Source of the DNA: Pseudomonas flavescens
GTDB taxonomy: Bacteria > Pseudomonadota > Gammaproteobacteria > Pseudomonadales > Pseudomonadaceae
Direction of reading: 5' to 3'
Length of the DNA: 64,000 bases
NCBI RefSeq assembly: GCF_013408425.1
Contig: NZ_JACBYV010000001.1
Coordinates: forward strand, 62,001 to 126,000
Positions 23,546-35,133 of the stretch are shown in pieces. Each line of letters opens with the position of its first letter. Positions within the stretch are counted from its first letter, which is position 1. A model generated the notes under the pieces. That model saw nothing but the letters and a program-made list of their open reading frames with translations. It was not told where the DNA came from and did no database searches. The position numbers were made by a program, and so were the translations under genes.

Positions 23546-25186
23546 ATGCAGCTTCTCTACACCATCCTGATCATGTTGCTGGTGGTCAGCGGCACCCGTA
23601 TCAGCGCCCAGTTCATTCCGCTGCCACTGCCGATCCTGCAGATTCTCATCGGTGCACTGCTGGCGATACCGGTACTGGGGCTGCATGTACGGCTGGACCC
23701 CGAGCTGTTCCTCCTGCTGTTCATCCCGCCGCTGTTGTTCGTCGACGGCTGGCGCATGCCCAAGGGGCAGTTTCGCAAGCTGCGTACACCGATCCTGTTT
23801 CTGGCTTTCGCTCTGGTGTTCTTCACCATTGTGGGTGCGGGTTATTTCATTCATTGGTTGCTGCCTCAGGTGCCACTGGCGGCTTGCTTCGCGCTGGCGG
23901 CAGTGCTGTCGCCAACCGATGCAGTGGCGGTGTCGGCGATCGCTCACGGTCGCCTGCCAGGCACCCTGAACAACCTGCTGCAAGGCGAGGCGCTGATGAA
24001 CGACGCCTCGGGCCTGGTGGCCTTCAAGTTCGCCGTGGCGGCGACCCTGACCGGGGTGTTTTCCCTGGGCGACGCCAGCCTGCAGTTCGTCCTGGTGGCC
24101 GTCGGCGGGCTGCTGATCGGTATGGCGCTGAGCTACCTGCTGGGCCGCTTGCGGGCCTGGATGATCGCCCGTGGCTGGGAGGAGCCGGCGCCCCACGTGC
24201 TGCTGATGCTGTTGCTGCCTTTCGCCGCCTACGTAGCCGCCGAGCATCTGGGACTGTCGGGCATCCTTTCGGCGGTTGCCGCCGGCATGATGCAGAGCCG
24301 TCTCGATCTGCTGCCACGGCAGACCACCACACGCCTGCTCAATCGCGGTGTGTGGGCGATGCTCGAATTCACCTTCAACGGCCTGATCTTCCTGCTGCTT
24401 GGTCTGCAGTTGCCGGACATCATCAAGGCGGTCATCGGTGATCACGCCGACGCTTGGCAACTGCTGTTGCCGGCGTTGGGCTATGTGCTGGCGGTGTACG
24501 GGGTGCTGATGGCGCTGCGTTTCGTCTGGGTCTACAGCTACTGGCGTACCTCGGGCATGCTGCGGCGCTGGCGCGGCAAGTCGACCCGTTTCGCCGGGCA
24601 GTCGCGCCTGGCCCTGACGGCCGTACTGACCCTGGGGGGCGTACGGGGCGCGGTGACGCTGGCCGGCGTGATGTCGTTGCCACTGTTGCTCAACAATGGC
24701 CAGGCGTTTCCCGAGCGCGACCTGCTGATCCTGATCGCCGCGGGTGTGATCCTGGTGTCGCTGCTGGTCGCCAGCGTGGCATTGCCGAGTCTGCTGCCGC
24801 TGCTGCCCCAGGACAACGTGGCGCGCCAGGAGGGCGAGCTCAATCGGCACCGCGCTCAGGTGCTGCAGGCGGCCATTCGCTGCCTGGAGGCCGACGATGA
24901 AAAGGCCTCGGATACCGACGGTGCGATCGCCGCGGCCGAAATCCGCGCCAAGCTGATGAGCGAGTACCGCGACCTGCTCGAGCGCACCCGTACGCGCCGT
25001 GCCGAGGAGTCGCGTGACTATCAGCGTCAGGCCGACCAGCTGGAGTACCGCATGCGTCTGCATGCACTGCGCACCCAGCGTCTGGAGCTGTACCGGATGC
25101 GCAAGGAGAACCAGTTGGACGATGACATGCTGGCGGAAATTCTTCGCGACCTGGATAACGCCGAGGCGCGTCTGCTCAAGGGTTAG
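23546..25186 (+). CDS. CPA1-family Na+/H+ antiporter
   Basis: A 546-residue protein. The first 405 residues hold about 12 transmembrane helices with the CPA1 signatures: [11 protein letters not shown] in the discontinuous helix and [14 protein letters not shown], whose Asn-Asp pair binds the cation. A cytoplasmic tail of about 140 charged residues (about 410-546), largely helical and rich in Arg and Glu, follows; such tails regulate NhaP/NHE-type exchangers. It should export Na+ (or K+) in exchange for protons, in pH and salt homeostasis. The last bases overlap the stop of the convergent acyl-CoA dehydrogenase gene. The exact cation cannot be told. Confidence 0.9.
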   Translation: MQLLYTILIMLLVVSGTRISAQFIPLPLPILQILIGALLAIPVLGLHVRLDPELFLLLFIPPLLFVDGWRMPKGQFRKLRTPILFLAFALVFFTIVGAGYFIHWLLPQVPLAACFALAAVLSPTDAVAVSAIAHGRLPGTLNNLLQGEALMNDASGLVAFKFAVAATLTGVFSLGDASLQFVLVAVGGLLIGMALSYLLGRLRAWMIARGWEEPAPHVLLMLLLPFAAYVAAEHLGLSGILSAVAAGMMQSRLDLLPRQTTTRLLNRGVWAMLEFTFNGLIFLLLGLQLPDIIKAVIGDHADAWQLLLPALGYVLAVYGVLMALRFVWVYSYWRTSGMLRRWRGKSTRFAGQSRLALTAVLTLGGVRGAVTLAGVMSLPLLLNNGQAFPERDLLILIAAGVILVSLLVASVALPSLLPLLPQDNVARQEGELNRHRAQVLQAAIRCLEADDEKASDTDGAIAAAEIRAKLMSEYRDLLERTRTRRAEESRDYQRQADQLEYRMRLHALRTQRLELYRMRKENQLDDDMLAEILRDLDNAEARLLKG

Positions 25187-26334
25187 GGTTGGTAATGCTT
25201 CAGCTCCCGGGCTATCAGCAGACGCTGGATCTCGCTGGCGCCCTCGTAGATCTGCGTGATGCGCGCATCCCGGTAGTAACGCTGCACCGGGAAGTCCTCC
25301 AGGTAGCCGTAGCCGCCATGCACCTGCAGCGCCTTCGAACACACGCGCTCGGCCATTTCCGAGGCGAACAGCTTGGCCTGGGAGGCTTCCGACAGGCACG
25401 CCTGACCGGCACTGCGCAGGCGGGCGGCATGCAGGGTCAGCAGGCGTGCGGCGTTGATCTGGGTGTGCATGTCGGCGAGCAGGTTGGCGATGCTCTGATG
25501 CTCGCCAATGGGCTTGTCGAACTGCACCCTTTCACGGGAGTAGAGCAGCGCCGCCTCGAAGGCTGCGCGGGCGATACCCACCGCCTGGGCGGCAATGCCG
25601 ATGCGCCCGCCCTCGAGATTGGACAAGGCGATACCCAGCCCCTTGCCGCGCTCGCCGAGCAGATTGCTGGCGGGGATGCGGCAGTTCTCCAGGGCGATGG
25701 CGCAGGTATCCGAAGCGCGAATGCCCATCTTGTGTTCACTGCGTTCGATGCGAAAGCCGGGGGTGTTGGTCGGCACCAGAAAGGCGGAAATGCCCTGCTT
25801 GCCAAGCGCGGCATCGGTAACCGCGAAGACGATGGCCAGACCGGCGCGGCGGCCATTGGTGACGAACTGCTTGGCGCCATCGAGGACCCAGTGGCCGTCG
25901 CGCAGTTCGGCACGGGTACGCAGGTTGTGGGCTTCGGAACCCGCCTGGGGTTCGGTCAGGCAGAAGCAGCCGATCACTGCGCCGTTGGCCAGGCGCGGCA
26001 GCCATTCGTTCTTCTGGGCGTCGTTGCCATGGTTGAGCAGCGGGCCGCAGCCCACCGAGTTGTGCACGCTCATCAGGGTGCCGGTGGCGGCATCGGCGGC
26101 TGAGACTTCCTCGATGGCCAGGGCGTAGGCCACATAGTCGAGGTAGCTGCCGCCCCAGGTATCCGGGACGACCATTCCCAGCAGACCCATTTCGCCCATC
26201 TGGGCCACTACCGCGTCATCGATCCAGCCGGCCTTTTCCCATGCTTCGGCGTGGGGGGCGATGGCGCGCCGGGCGAACTGCCGGGTGCAGTCGCGGATCA
26301 TGCGTTGTTCGTCGTCCAGTTCGATGTCGTGCAT
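25183..26334 (-). CDS. Acyl-CoA dehydrogenase
   Basis: A 383-residue flavoprotein of the short/medium-chain acyl-CoA dehydrogenase family. Signature 1 ([13 protein letters not shown], about 123-135) and signature 2 ([20 protein letters not shown]) are both present, and the catalytic base is the Glu in [10 protein letters not shown]. It oxidises an acyl-CoA to the enoyl-CoA with FAD and passes electrons to ETF. No other beta-oxidation or branched amino-acid genes are adjacent, so the substrate chain cannot be inferred. The stop codons of this gene and the antiporter overlap (TTAG). Confidence 0.93.
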   Translation of the reverse strand: MHDIELDDEQRMIRDCTRQFARRAIAPHAEAWEKAGWIDDAVVAQMGEMGLLGMVVPDTWGGSYLDYVAYALAIEEVSAADAATGTLMSVHNSVGCGPLLNHGNDAQKNEWLPRLANGAVIGCFCLTEPQAGSEAHNLRTRAELRDGHWVLDGAKQFVTNGRRAGLAIVFAVTDAALGKQGISAFLVPTNTPGFRIERSEHKMGIRASDTCAIALENCRIPASNLLGERGKGLGIALSNLEGGRIGIAAQAVGIARAAFEAALLYSRERVQFDKPIGEHQSIANLLADMHTQINAARLLTLHAARLRSAGQACLSEASQAKLFASEMAERVCSKALQVHGGYGYLEDFPVQRYYRDARITQIYEGASEIQRLLIARELKHYQP

Positions 26335-26499
26335 AGCGACCTCTCTATTGTCATTGACCCGCGCCGGATCACTGCGAGCGGGCAGGTGCGGCCCTCACGG
26401 ATCACGTGGCTGGCCTGACTACAGGGTCGCCCAGGAACGGGCTAATCGCAAACGCCGGAGTGCGCGCGGTGACGGTCGTCACGGCGCTGTAGGGGCTGC

Positions 26500-26532
26500 T
26501 GACGTTTCGACGCGGCCTCGCGTGAAACGTCA
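26500..26532. repeat. Inverted repeat between the mltB-type and acyl-CoA dehydrogenase genes
   Basis: TGACGTTTC (26500-26508) pairs with GAAACGTCA (26524-26532), and the inner bases CGACGCG/CGCG extend the stem. It lies 15 bp past the stop of the transglycosylase gene but has no T-tract on that strand, so it may be a weak or factor-dependent terminator. Confidence 0.4.
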
Positions 26533-26546
26533 ACAGGCCCTGGCGC

Positions 26547-27839
26547 TCAGTTCTGCTGGCGCAGTTGGTCGAGCAGGTTGCTGTCCGGGTAGCCATCGGC
26601 TGGCCAGCCCAGGTGCAGCTGGAAGGCACGGATCGCCTTGCGGGTGTTGGCGCCGATGATGCCATCGGCATGACCGGAATCGAAACCACGGGCGCTCAGG
26701 CGCTCCTGTAGCTCGACACGCTCGCTGCGACCCAGCTGCCGATCGCCTTCCGGCCAGGTGCCTTGCACGCCACCGCCGCCACGCAGGCTGTCGGACAGCA
26801 GCCCGATCGCCAGCGCGTAGGAGGTGGAGTTGTTGTAGCGCAGGATGCTGCGGAAGTTACCCATCAGCAGGAATGCCGGGCCACGGTGGCCTGCGGGCAG
26901 CAGCAAGGTGGCGCTGGCGTCGTCACGAGGCGTGTTCAACGGTTGGCTCACCGGGTGAATGCCCAGGGCACGCCATTCGCTGAGGCTGCGGCGTACTTCC
27001 GGGTCGGCCAGGGCGTAGTCGAAGCCCTGCGGCAGCTCGACCTCGAAGCCCCAAGGCTGACGCAGTTGCCAGTTGGAGCCTTGCAGGTAGTGAGCCGCCG
27101 AGGCCAGCGCATCGGCCGAGGACGTCCACACGTCGCGCTTGCCGTCACCGTCGAAATCCACCGCGTGTTCGTTGTAGGTGGTGGGCATGAACTGGGTCTG
27201 CCCCATGGCTCCGGCCCAGGAGCCGACCAGGCTTTCCGGGGCGATGTCGCCGTGTTGGAGAATCTGCAGCACGGCCAGCAACTGGCTGCGCCAGAACGCC
27301 TGACGTCGCCCCTCATAGGCCAGCGTGGCCAGGGAGCGCACCACGTTGTGGCTGCCGATGTTGCTGCCGAAGTTGCTTTCCATGCCCCAGATGGCGACCA
27401 GGGTCTCTGCGTCGACGCCATAGCGCTGCTCGATCTGATTGAGCAGGGCACGGTTTTGCGTCAGCAGGATACGACCGCGAGCGACACGGCTGGGGGAGAC
27501 GGCACCGTTGAGGTACTCCCACACCGGGCGGCTGAATTCGGGTTGGCTGCTGTCGGCCTTGACCACGTCCGGGTTCGGCACGACGCCAGCGAAGGCGCGG
27601 TCGAACAGGGTCGGGCTGATGCCGGCGGCGATCGCGTCGCTGCGCAACAGGTCACGCCATTGTTCGAAGCTCAACTGCTCCTGAACGGGCTGGGTGAATG
27701 CGGCGTTGGTCGGGGTATTGCCCTGCGTAGCGCTCTGGGTGGCCAGGGGCTGGGCAGGGGCATCGGCACAGGCCGTGAGCAAAAGCAGGAAGCTGGCCGC
27801 AGCGGTGGCAGGCAGGCCGCGAATGAACAGGTTGGGCAT
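26547..27839 (-). CDS. Membrane-bound lytic murein transglycosylase (MltB/SltB family)
   Basis: A 430-residue lipoprotein with lipobox LLTAC and Cys24 as the lipidated residue. A GH103 lytic transglycosylase domain runs from about 55 to 350, with catalytic Glu154 in IWGMESNFGSN and the downstream GAMGQTQFMPTTY. A C-terminal peptidoglycan-binding domain follows (about 365-428, LSARGFDSGHADGIIGANTR). It cleaves glycan strands to 1,6-anhydro-muropeptides during wall remodelling. The domain pattern and position near holA-lptE-leuS suggest the SltB3-type enzyme of P. aeruginosa. The start at 27839 was chosen because GAG lies about ten bases ahead; an ATG two codons earlier is possible. Confidence 0.92.
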   Translation of the reverse strand: MPNLFIRGLPATAAASFLLLLTACADAPAQPLATQSATQGNTPTNAAFTQPVQEQLSFEQWRDLLRSDAIAAGISPTLFDRAFAGVVPNPDVVKADSSQPEFSRPVWEYLNGAVSPSRVARGRILLTQNRALLNQIEQRYGVDAETLVAIWGMESNFGSNIGSHNVVRSLATLAYEGRRQAFWRSQLLAVLQILQHGDIAPESLVGSWAGAMGQTQFMPTTYNEHAVDFDGDGKRDVWTSSADALASAAHYLQGSNWQLRQPWGFEVELPQGFDYALADPEVRRSLSEWRALGIHPVSQPLNTPRDDASATLLLPAGHRGPAFLLMGNFRSILRYNNSTSYALAIGLLSDSLRGGGGVQGTWPEGDRQLGRSERVELQERLSARGFDSGHADGIIGANTRKAIRAFQLHLGWPADGYPDSNLLDQLRQQN

Positions 27840-27909
27840 GGTCATCTCAACACGTTTTGCAGGCGACCACCTTAGCACGGATGAGCGGTAATGCGGGCTG
27901 TGCGAGTGG

Positions 27910-28077
27910 TCAGGCTGCCTTTTTCGACAGCTCCAGAAACGAAAAGGCCTCCCAGTTCTGCTGGGAGGCTTGGCGGCGGTAGCTGCCTTTTCCTTTGCCG
28001 GGGCGTTCCTGGCGTGAGCGGAACAGCGGCTGGGCGATGATGGATTTGGCCTTGTTCGGGCGTGCTTTCTTGCTCAT
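27910..28077 (-). CDS. arfA: Alternative ribosome-rescue factor A
   Basis: A 55-codon gene, short enough to be overlooked. The protein starts MSKKARPNKAKSIIAQ and holds the ArfA core: PLFRSRQERPGKGKGSY (17-33), then QNWEAFSF (40-47). ArfA enters stalled ribosomes with an empty A site and recruits RF2 to free the peptide when trans-translation is lacking. In other proteobacteria arfA mRNA is itself made non-stop by a hairpin in the coding sequence, so that tmRNA normally destroys the product. Exactly such a hairpin with a T-rich tail covers codons 37-44 here (see the terminator at 27947-27969). It lies between the transglycosylase and holA on the same strand. Confidence 0.9.
   Translation of the reverse strand: MSKKARPNKAKSIIAQPLFRSRQERPGKGKGSYRRQASQQNWEAFSFLELSKKAA
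27947..27969 (-). terminator. Hairpin/terminator inside the arfA coding sequence
   Basis: GCCTCCCAG and CTGGGAGGC form a perfect 9-bp stem around a 5-base loop, followed on the minus strand by CTTTTCGTTTC. It lies inside arfA, about 35 bp before its stop codon. As an intrinsic terminator (or nuclease site) it would leave an arfA mRNA without a stop codon, the known control of ArfA by tmRNA. Confidence 0.75.
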
Positions 28078-28164
28078 GGCAGGTCCTCAATCAGTGCTCG
28101 CGCCGGTGCGAGCGGCAGCAATGATGCGCCGCTGCGGGAGCCATGTCCATACGCGCTGGAGGCT

Positions 28165-29199
28165 TCAGGTGCCGAGCTTGAGACGCTGGCCGGCCATCAT
28201 CAGCACCAGGCGCGACAGGCTCGCCCACGGATCGCCCGCCGCCTGGCCCTTGACCTGGGCATCGATCTGCTGGGCATCCATCAGCAGCGCATTCCAGCGT
28301 GCCGGCGAGTGACGTTGCAGGGCTTTGCTCACCAGCGGTCGACGCTTGTCCCAGACCGGCGGGCGGGCCGAGGCGAAGGCCTTGTCCAGCGGGATGCCCT
28401 GGCTGAACTGGTAGGACAGGTTGGCCAACTGGCGCAGCTCGCGGGCCAGCATCACCACGATGAACAGCGATTCCTGGCCTTCGCCACGCAAGCCATCGAG
28501 CATGCGCAGGGCATGGGCAGCTTCACCATTGAGGATGGCATCGATCAGGCCGAAAACGTCATAGCGGGCACTGTCGGCTACGGCCGCCTGAACGGTGCCA
28601 GCATCGATCTGCTGGCCATCGGCGAGCAGCTTGAGTTTCTCGATTTCCTGGGCGGCGGCCAGCAGGTTGCCTTCTACCCGGGCGGCGATCAGGTCCACCG
28701 CGTCGGCAGTGGCATTCATGCCCGACTGGGCCAGGCGCTGACGAATCCATTGCGGCAACTGGTTGGCGTCCACCGGCCAGATCTGCACGAACTGACAGTG
28801 CGGGCCATCGATCAGGGCCTTGGCCCACTTGGTCTTCTGCGCGCTGCCATCGAGTTTGGGCAGGCTGATCAGCAGCAGGGTGTCTTCCGGCGGCCGACCA
28901 AGATACTCGATGATCGCTGCAGCACCCTTGTCGCCTGGCTTGCCATTGGGAATGCGCAGTTCGATGACGCGCTTGTCGGCGAACAGCGACATGCTGGCGC
29001 CGGCTTCATAGAGCATGCCCCAGTCGAAGTTGGCCTCGGCGTGAAACACCTCGCGCTCGGTGAAGCCTTGAGCACGACTGGCACTGCGGATGGCATCGGT
29101 GGCTTCCTGGCAGAGCAGCGCTTCGTCGCCGCAGACCACGTAGACCGGAGCCAGGGAACCCTGAAGGTGTTTGCCGAGTTGGGCGGGGGGGAGTTTCAT
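28165..29199 (-). CDS. holA: DNA polymerase III subunit delta
   Basis: The 344-residue clamp-loader delta subunit, which opens the beta clamp. The N-terminal KLPPAQLGKHLQGSLAPVY and YVVCGDEALLCQEA are typical, followed by an AAA+-like middle region without a functional Walker A site, as expected for delta, and the C-terminal collar helices ending RLVLMMAGQRLKLG. It lies downstream of lptE and leuS on the same strand, the usual leuS-lptE-holA order of gammaproteobacteria, though here separated from lptE by 269 bp carrying a REP doublet. Confidence 0.95.
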   Translation of the reverse strand: MKLPPAQLGKHLQGSLAPVYVVCGDEALLCQEATDAIRSASRAQGFTEREVFHAEANFDWGMLYEAGASMSLFADKRVIELRIPNGKPGDKGAAAIIEYLGRPPEDTLLLISLPKLDGSAQKTKWAKALIDGPHCQFVQIWPVDANQLPQWIRQRLAQSGMNATADAVDLIAARVEGNLLAAAQEIEKLKLLADGQQIDAGTVQAAVADSARYDVFGLIDAILNGEAAHALRMLDGLRGEGQESLFIVVMLARELRQLANLSYQFSQGIPLDKAFASARPPVWDKRRPLVSKALQRHSPARWNALLMDAQQIDAQVKGQAAGDPWASLSRLVLMMAGQRLKLGT

Positions 29200-29320
29200 G
29201 AGTTTCTAAACCTAAGGGCCGAAGGAGCGACCCCATCCGTCTTGGAGCCGGGGCCCGATTTTCGACGAGCCTTCACGCGCACTGGCAGCGCAATGGCTAA
29301 AGCAGCCGTTCGCCGATCCA

Positions 29321-29374
29321 CTGTGGGAGCGCGCCATGCGCGCGAAAAATCGCGGGCATGGCCCGCTCCCACAG
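29321..29374. repeat. REP doublet (REPIN-like) between holA and lptE
   Basis: CTGTGGGAGC and GCTCCCACAG face each other 34 bp apart, with inner arms GCGCGCCATGCGCGCG and GCGGGCATGGCCCGC. This is the Pseudomonas REP type: two inverted copies that can fold into one long hairpin. The remaining ~210 bp of this gap show no gene. Confidence 0.7.
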
Positions 29375-29468
29375 ATACTGCGCCGATAAGCGCTTGCGCC
29401 TTATTGCCGTCGATCCATAGGGATACGGGTTCTCTTTGCCAAGTACACCAAGATCGCGAACAAGGTTC

Positions 29469-30074
29469 TTACTGCACCGGCAGTTCGATGGGCGACTGCT
29501 GCGGCTGTGCGGCTTCGCGTTGGCGTGCAGCTTCCAGGGCTTCGGCTTCAGCCTTGGCCTTGGCTTCAGCGGTTTGCTGCAGTGCGTCGAGCTGCTCCGG
29601 AGTGATCTGCTGCAGGCGCTGGGCCAGTTGCTGTACCAGGTCACGACGCATCTCGGTGCGCAGTTGCGCCGATTCCTGATCGTTGCTGATCAGGTTGTTG
29701 GAGTCCTGCACGTAATAGGTTTGCACTTCGAGCTGGTTGCTCAGCAGCAACAGATCCTTGGCACCGCGAATCTCGTAGTTCAGGGTCATGGTGCGCTCGT
29801 ACTCGGCGCTGCGCGCGGAGCTGGTGTAGCTGGCGGAGCGCTGTCTTTCCTGTTCGTTGGCCAGGTACAGCTTGTAGGCGGCCCCCGGGAACACGCGCAC
29901 GCCGTTGTTCTCCAGCACTTCGCGTACGTCACGTACGGTATCGCCGTAGCTGTCCCGGGCGCTGACCTCCAGCTCCTTCAGGGCGAACTGCACGTCACCG
30001 GTGCCGCGCAGCTGGAAGCCGCATGCGCCGAGCAGGCCAGCCAGACCGATTACCAACAGATTGCGCTTGATCAT
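29469..30074 (-). CDS. lptE: LPS-assembly lipoprotein
   Basis: A 201-residue lipoprotein (lipobox LLGAC, lipidated Cys18, followed by GFQLRG, the LptE signature). LptE plugs the LptD barrel and helps insert lipopolysaccharide in the outer membrane. The last 40 residues are a Glu/Ala/Gln-rich predicted helix ([20 protein letters not shown]) ending in a Pro/Gln stretch, as in other pseudomonad versions and longer than enteric LptE. The start at 30074 fits the signal peptide [18 protein letters not shown]; the longer frame to 30167 is unlikely. It lies directly downstream of leuS. Confidence 0.93.
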   Translation of the reverse strand: MIKRNLLVIGLAGLLGACGFQLRGTGDVQFALKELEVSARDSYGDTVRDVREVLENNGVRVFPGAAYKLYLANEQERQRSASYTSSARSAEYERTMTLNYEIRGAKDLLLLSNQLEVQTYYVQDSNNLISNDQESAQLRTEMRRDLVQQLAQRLQQITPEQLDALQQTAEAKAKAEAEALEAARQREAAQPQQSPIELPVQ

Positions 30075-30188
30075 CTCGTTATCCCCTTGTCCCGCCGGCT
30101 CCGCTGGCCAGCATGGGCAGGCACGGGTGCCTGCGTTGCCGATACGTTGACCCGGTGCCGGCAGCATGCCGACACCTCAGTTGTCGCC

Positions 30189-32807
<2,619 letters not shown>

Positions 32808-32974
32808 CTAGGGAAAGGGGCTTTCGGGAAACGCCGTAGCATACATGACCCCCCTTGACGGAGGGAAACGCTGATTGCTCTGTCGGGCGGGGGCATCACC
32901 GTTTGTCGCGGTACCCGGCTCTCTGCGGAGCGAACGCTAAGCTTGCCTGATGGCGTCCAGCCACGAGGTGTGCG

Positions 32975-33316
32975 ATGGGGCATTCGACAGGTATTGAAAA
33001 CCAGGACGATCCTTACGGACGATTGCTGCAGCGGCTGACGCTGGCGCTCGATGATGCCGACAGTCTGGCGCGTCTGTCCGACAAGCCGTCCGGGGATATG
33101 GAGGTGCGCGGTCTGTCCGTTGCCGAGCTGGAACTGATCAGGGCCTATCTGGCCAGTGATCAGGACTGGTTGAAGGGCTGGCACGCCACTGCAGCGCAGC
33201 AGTATCGCTCAGGCATGGTGAGCCTGGAGCCACTGGCGCCTCCGTTCAAGCGCCACCAGGTTTCTCATCCGGGCCAGCCATGGCGGCCATCCGCGGTGGT
33301 TCTGCCCGAGGCGTAG
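32975..33316 (+). CDS. Conserved hypothetical protein
   Basis: A 113-residue soluble acidic protein without signal peptide. Two features stand out: a helical N-terminal region (GRLLQRLTLALDDADSLARL) and a middle part rich in Leu and Glu (VRGLSVAELELIRAYLASDQ) ending in a Pro-rich tail. I recall a short hypothetical protein next to leuS in P. aeruginosa as well, so conservation of position supports a real gene; I cannot name its function. It is divergent from leuS and 94 bp upstream of the YdcF gene, with a GAGGTG ribosome site before the ATG. Confidence 0.7.
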   Translation: MGHSTGIENQDDPYGRLLQRLTLALDDADSLARLSDKPSGDMEVRGLSVAELELIRAYLASDQDWLKGWHATAAQQYRSGMVSLEPLAPPFKRHQVSHPGQPWRPSAVVLPEA

Positions 33317-33410
33317 CTGCTGTCGACATCGCTTCTGCGTCTCGACGATTGCCGGCTTGCGCTGAAACGGCGCCAGCCTCTAGGCTTCGACCCTTTCCCG
33401 GAGGTGCTCG

Positions 33411-34175
33411 ATGCCGCTTCGCTACATGCTCAAGCAATTCTTCATGCCGCCCGGCATTCTTCTGCTTCTGCTGTTACTCGCCTGGTTTCTGCGTCGGCGC
33501 TTTCCGCGTCTGGCGGCCTGCTGTTTCACGGTCGGCCTGGGTGGCCTGTGGCTGATGAGCCTGCCGATCACCGTGGAGTGGATGGCGCGAGCGATAGAGC
33601 GTGAGCCGGCGGTGGCCCATGAACAGTGGGCTGGCCTGGCGCAGCATGCGGACGCCATCATCGTTCTGGGTGGCGGGCGCGATTCTGCCGACCCGGCCTG
33701 GGGCGGCGATCAGCCCAGTGCGATGGCGCTGGAGCGCACCCGCTATGCAGCACGCCTGGCCAAGGCCTCCGGGTTGCCGGTTCTGACCACTGGCGGGCTG
33801 CATTTCGGTCGACCGCCGAGCGAGGCGGCGCTGATGGCCGAGGTGATGCGCGAGGATCTGGGGGGCGAAGTGCGTTGGCGCGAAGAGCGCAGCCGCACCA
33901 CCTGGGAAAATGCGCAGGAAAGCGCTGCCATGCTGCAGCCCGAAGGCGTGCGCCGCGTGGTGCTGGTTACCCAGGCCTGGCACATGCCACGTTCGCGCTG
34001 GAGTTTCGAGCAGGCGGGCTTCGAGGTGGTAGCCGCACCCGTGGGGTTCATCGGCGTACCCAATGACCGCCCCCTGGGTGGCTGGCTGCCAGAGGGCAAG
34101 GCTTTCTGGCAAAGCACCTTGTTGCTCAACGAAGCGATCGGCTCGCTGGCCTATCCGCTGGCTTACCGGCGTTAG
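33411..34175 (+). CDS. YdcF/ElyC-family (DUF218) membrane protein
   Basis: A 254-residue protein with two N-terminal transmembrane helices (about 13-28 and 32-53) followed by a DUF218 domain (about 80-250). The domain has the family motifs AIIVLGGGRDSA, TTGGLHFGRPPSEA with an acidic helix, RSRTTWENAQESAAML and VLVTQAWHMPRS. This combination is typical of ElyC/YdcF proteins, which affect envelope lipid carrier or wall synthesis in E. coli; the enzymatic reaction is not established. It is followed immediately by the ~135-bp repeat array, so no downstream partner is seen. Confidence 0.85.
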   Translation: MPLRYMLKQFFMPPGILLLLLLLAWFLRRRFPRLAACCFTVGLGGLWLMSLPITVEWMARAIEREPAVAHEQWAGLAQHADAIIVLGGGRDSADPAWGGDQPSAMALERTRYAARLAKASGLPVLTTGGLHFGRPPSEAALMAEVMREDLGGEVRWREERSRTTWENAQESAAMLQPEGVRRVVLVTQAWHMPRSRWSFEQAGFEVVAAPVGFIGVPNDRPLGGWLPEGKAFWQSTLLLNEAIGSLAYPLAYRR

Positions 34176-34261
34176 TGGTGAACGATTCGATGGGGCGCAA
34201 GCCTATCCGTTGCCTTGCGGGCGTAAGCTCCCGGGGTGCGTCAAGCCCGCGACACACGCGC

Positions 34262-35096
34262 CCCGGTGGGCTTCGGCCCACCACCCAAACCGCCCACAGC
34301 CCGAGGTGCCGAAGCGCATGCTTTGAACCTCCGGCCACTATCGGCGTTGAATGGTTTTGGTGGGCTGAAGCGCCACCCTACGTTTTATGCCCTGGGGTAG
34401 GGTGGGCTTCAGCCCACCGCCGTAACACCCAGAGCCCGAGGTGCCGAAGCGCATCCTCTGAACGTCCGGCCACCATAGGCATGAATGGTTTTGGTGGGCT
34501 AAAGCGCCACCCTACGTTTCATGCCCTGGGGGTAGGGTGGGCTTCAGCCCACCACCACAGCGCCCACAGCCCGAGGTGCCGAAGCGCATGCTTTGAACCT
34601 CCGGCCACTATCGGCGTTGAATGGCTTTGGTGGGCTAAAGCGCCACCCTACGTTCATGCCCTGGGGTAGGGTGGGCTTCAGCCCACCGCCGTAACACCCA
34701 GAGCCCGAGGTGCCGAAGCGCATCCTCTGAACGTCCGGCCACCATAGGCATGAATGGCTTTGGTGGGCTAAAGCGCCACCCTACGGTTCATGCCCTGGGG
34801 TAGGGTGGGCTTCAGCCCACCACCACAGCGCCTACAGCCCGAGGTGCCGAAGCGCATGCTCTGAATGTCCGGCCACTATCGGCGTTGAATGGCTTTGGTG
34901 GGCTAAAGCGCCACCCTACGGTTCATGCCCCTGGGAGTAGGGTGGGCTTCAGCCCACCACCACAGCGCCTACAGCCCGAGGTGCCGAAGCGCATGCTTTG
35001 AACCTCCGGCCACTATCGGCGTTGAATGGTTTTGGTGGGCTAAAGCGCCACCCTACGTTCATGCCCTGGGGTAGGGTGGGCTTCAGCCCACCGCCG
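34262..35096. repeat. Tandem array of ~135-bp units with paired hairpins
   Basis: Six units separated by 134-137 bp fill the space between the YdcF gene and lnt. The block TAGGGTGGGCTTCAGCCCAC starts at 34398, 34533, 34667, 34801, 34938 and 35072, and a variant lies at about 34265. Each unit contains a perfect hairpin (GGTGGGCT-TC-AGCCCACC) and a second imperfect one (GGTGGGCTAAAGCGCCACCC). The inner spacers come in two alternating types (ACTATCGGCGTTGAATGG versus ACCATAGGCATGAATGG) in the order A-B-A-B-A-A. This shows that a two-unit block of ~269 bp was duplicated. No gene is supported inside. Confidence 0.9.
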
Positions 35097-35133
35097 AGCC
35101 CGCCGTCCGGCTCAGCCCGGTCTGCCCTTGGCG

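Noticed and set aside
23450..25399. 649-codon minus-strand frame opposite the antiporter
   Set aside because: Gln/His-rich antisense translation, and the plus strand encodes clear CPA1 motifs.
34175..34669. 164-codon frame inside the ~135-bp repeats
   Set aside because: Its length comes from the repeat; it consists of repeated translated hairpins.
34262..35096. CRISPR array
   Set aside because: Units are long and near-identical throughout, with no 20-40-bp unique spacers and no cas genes.
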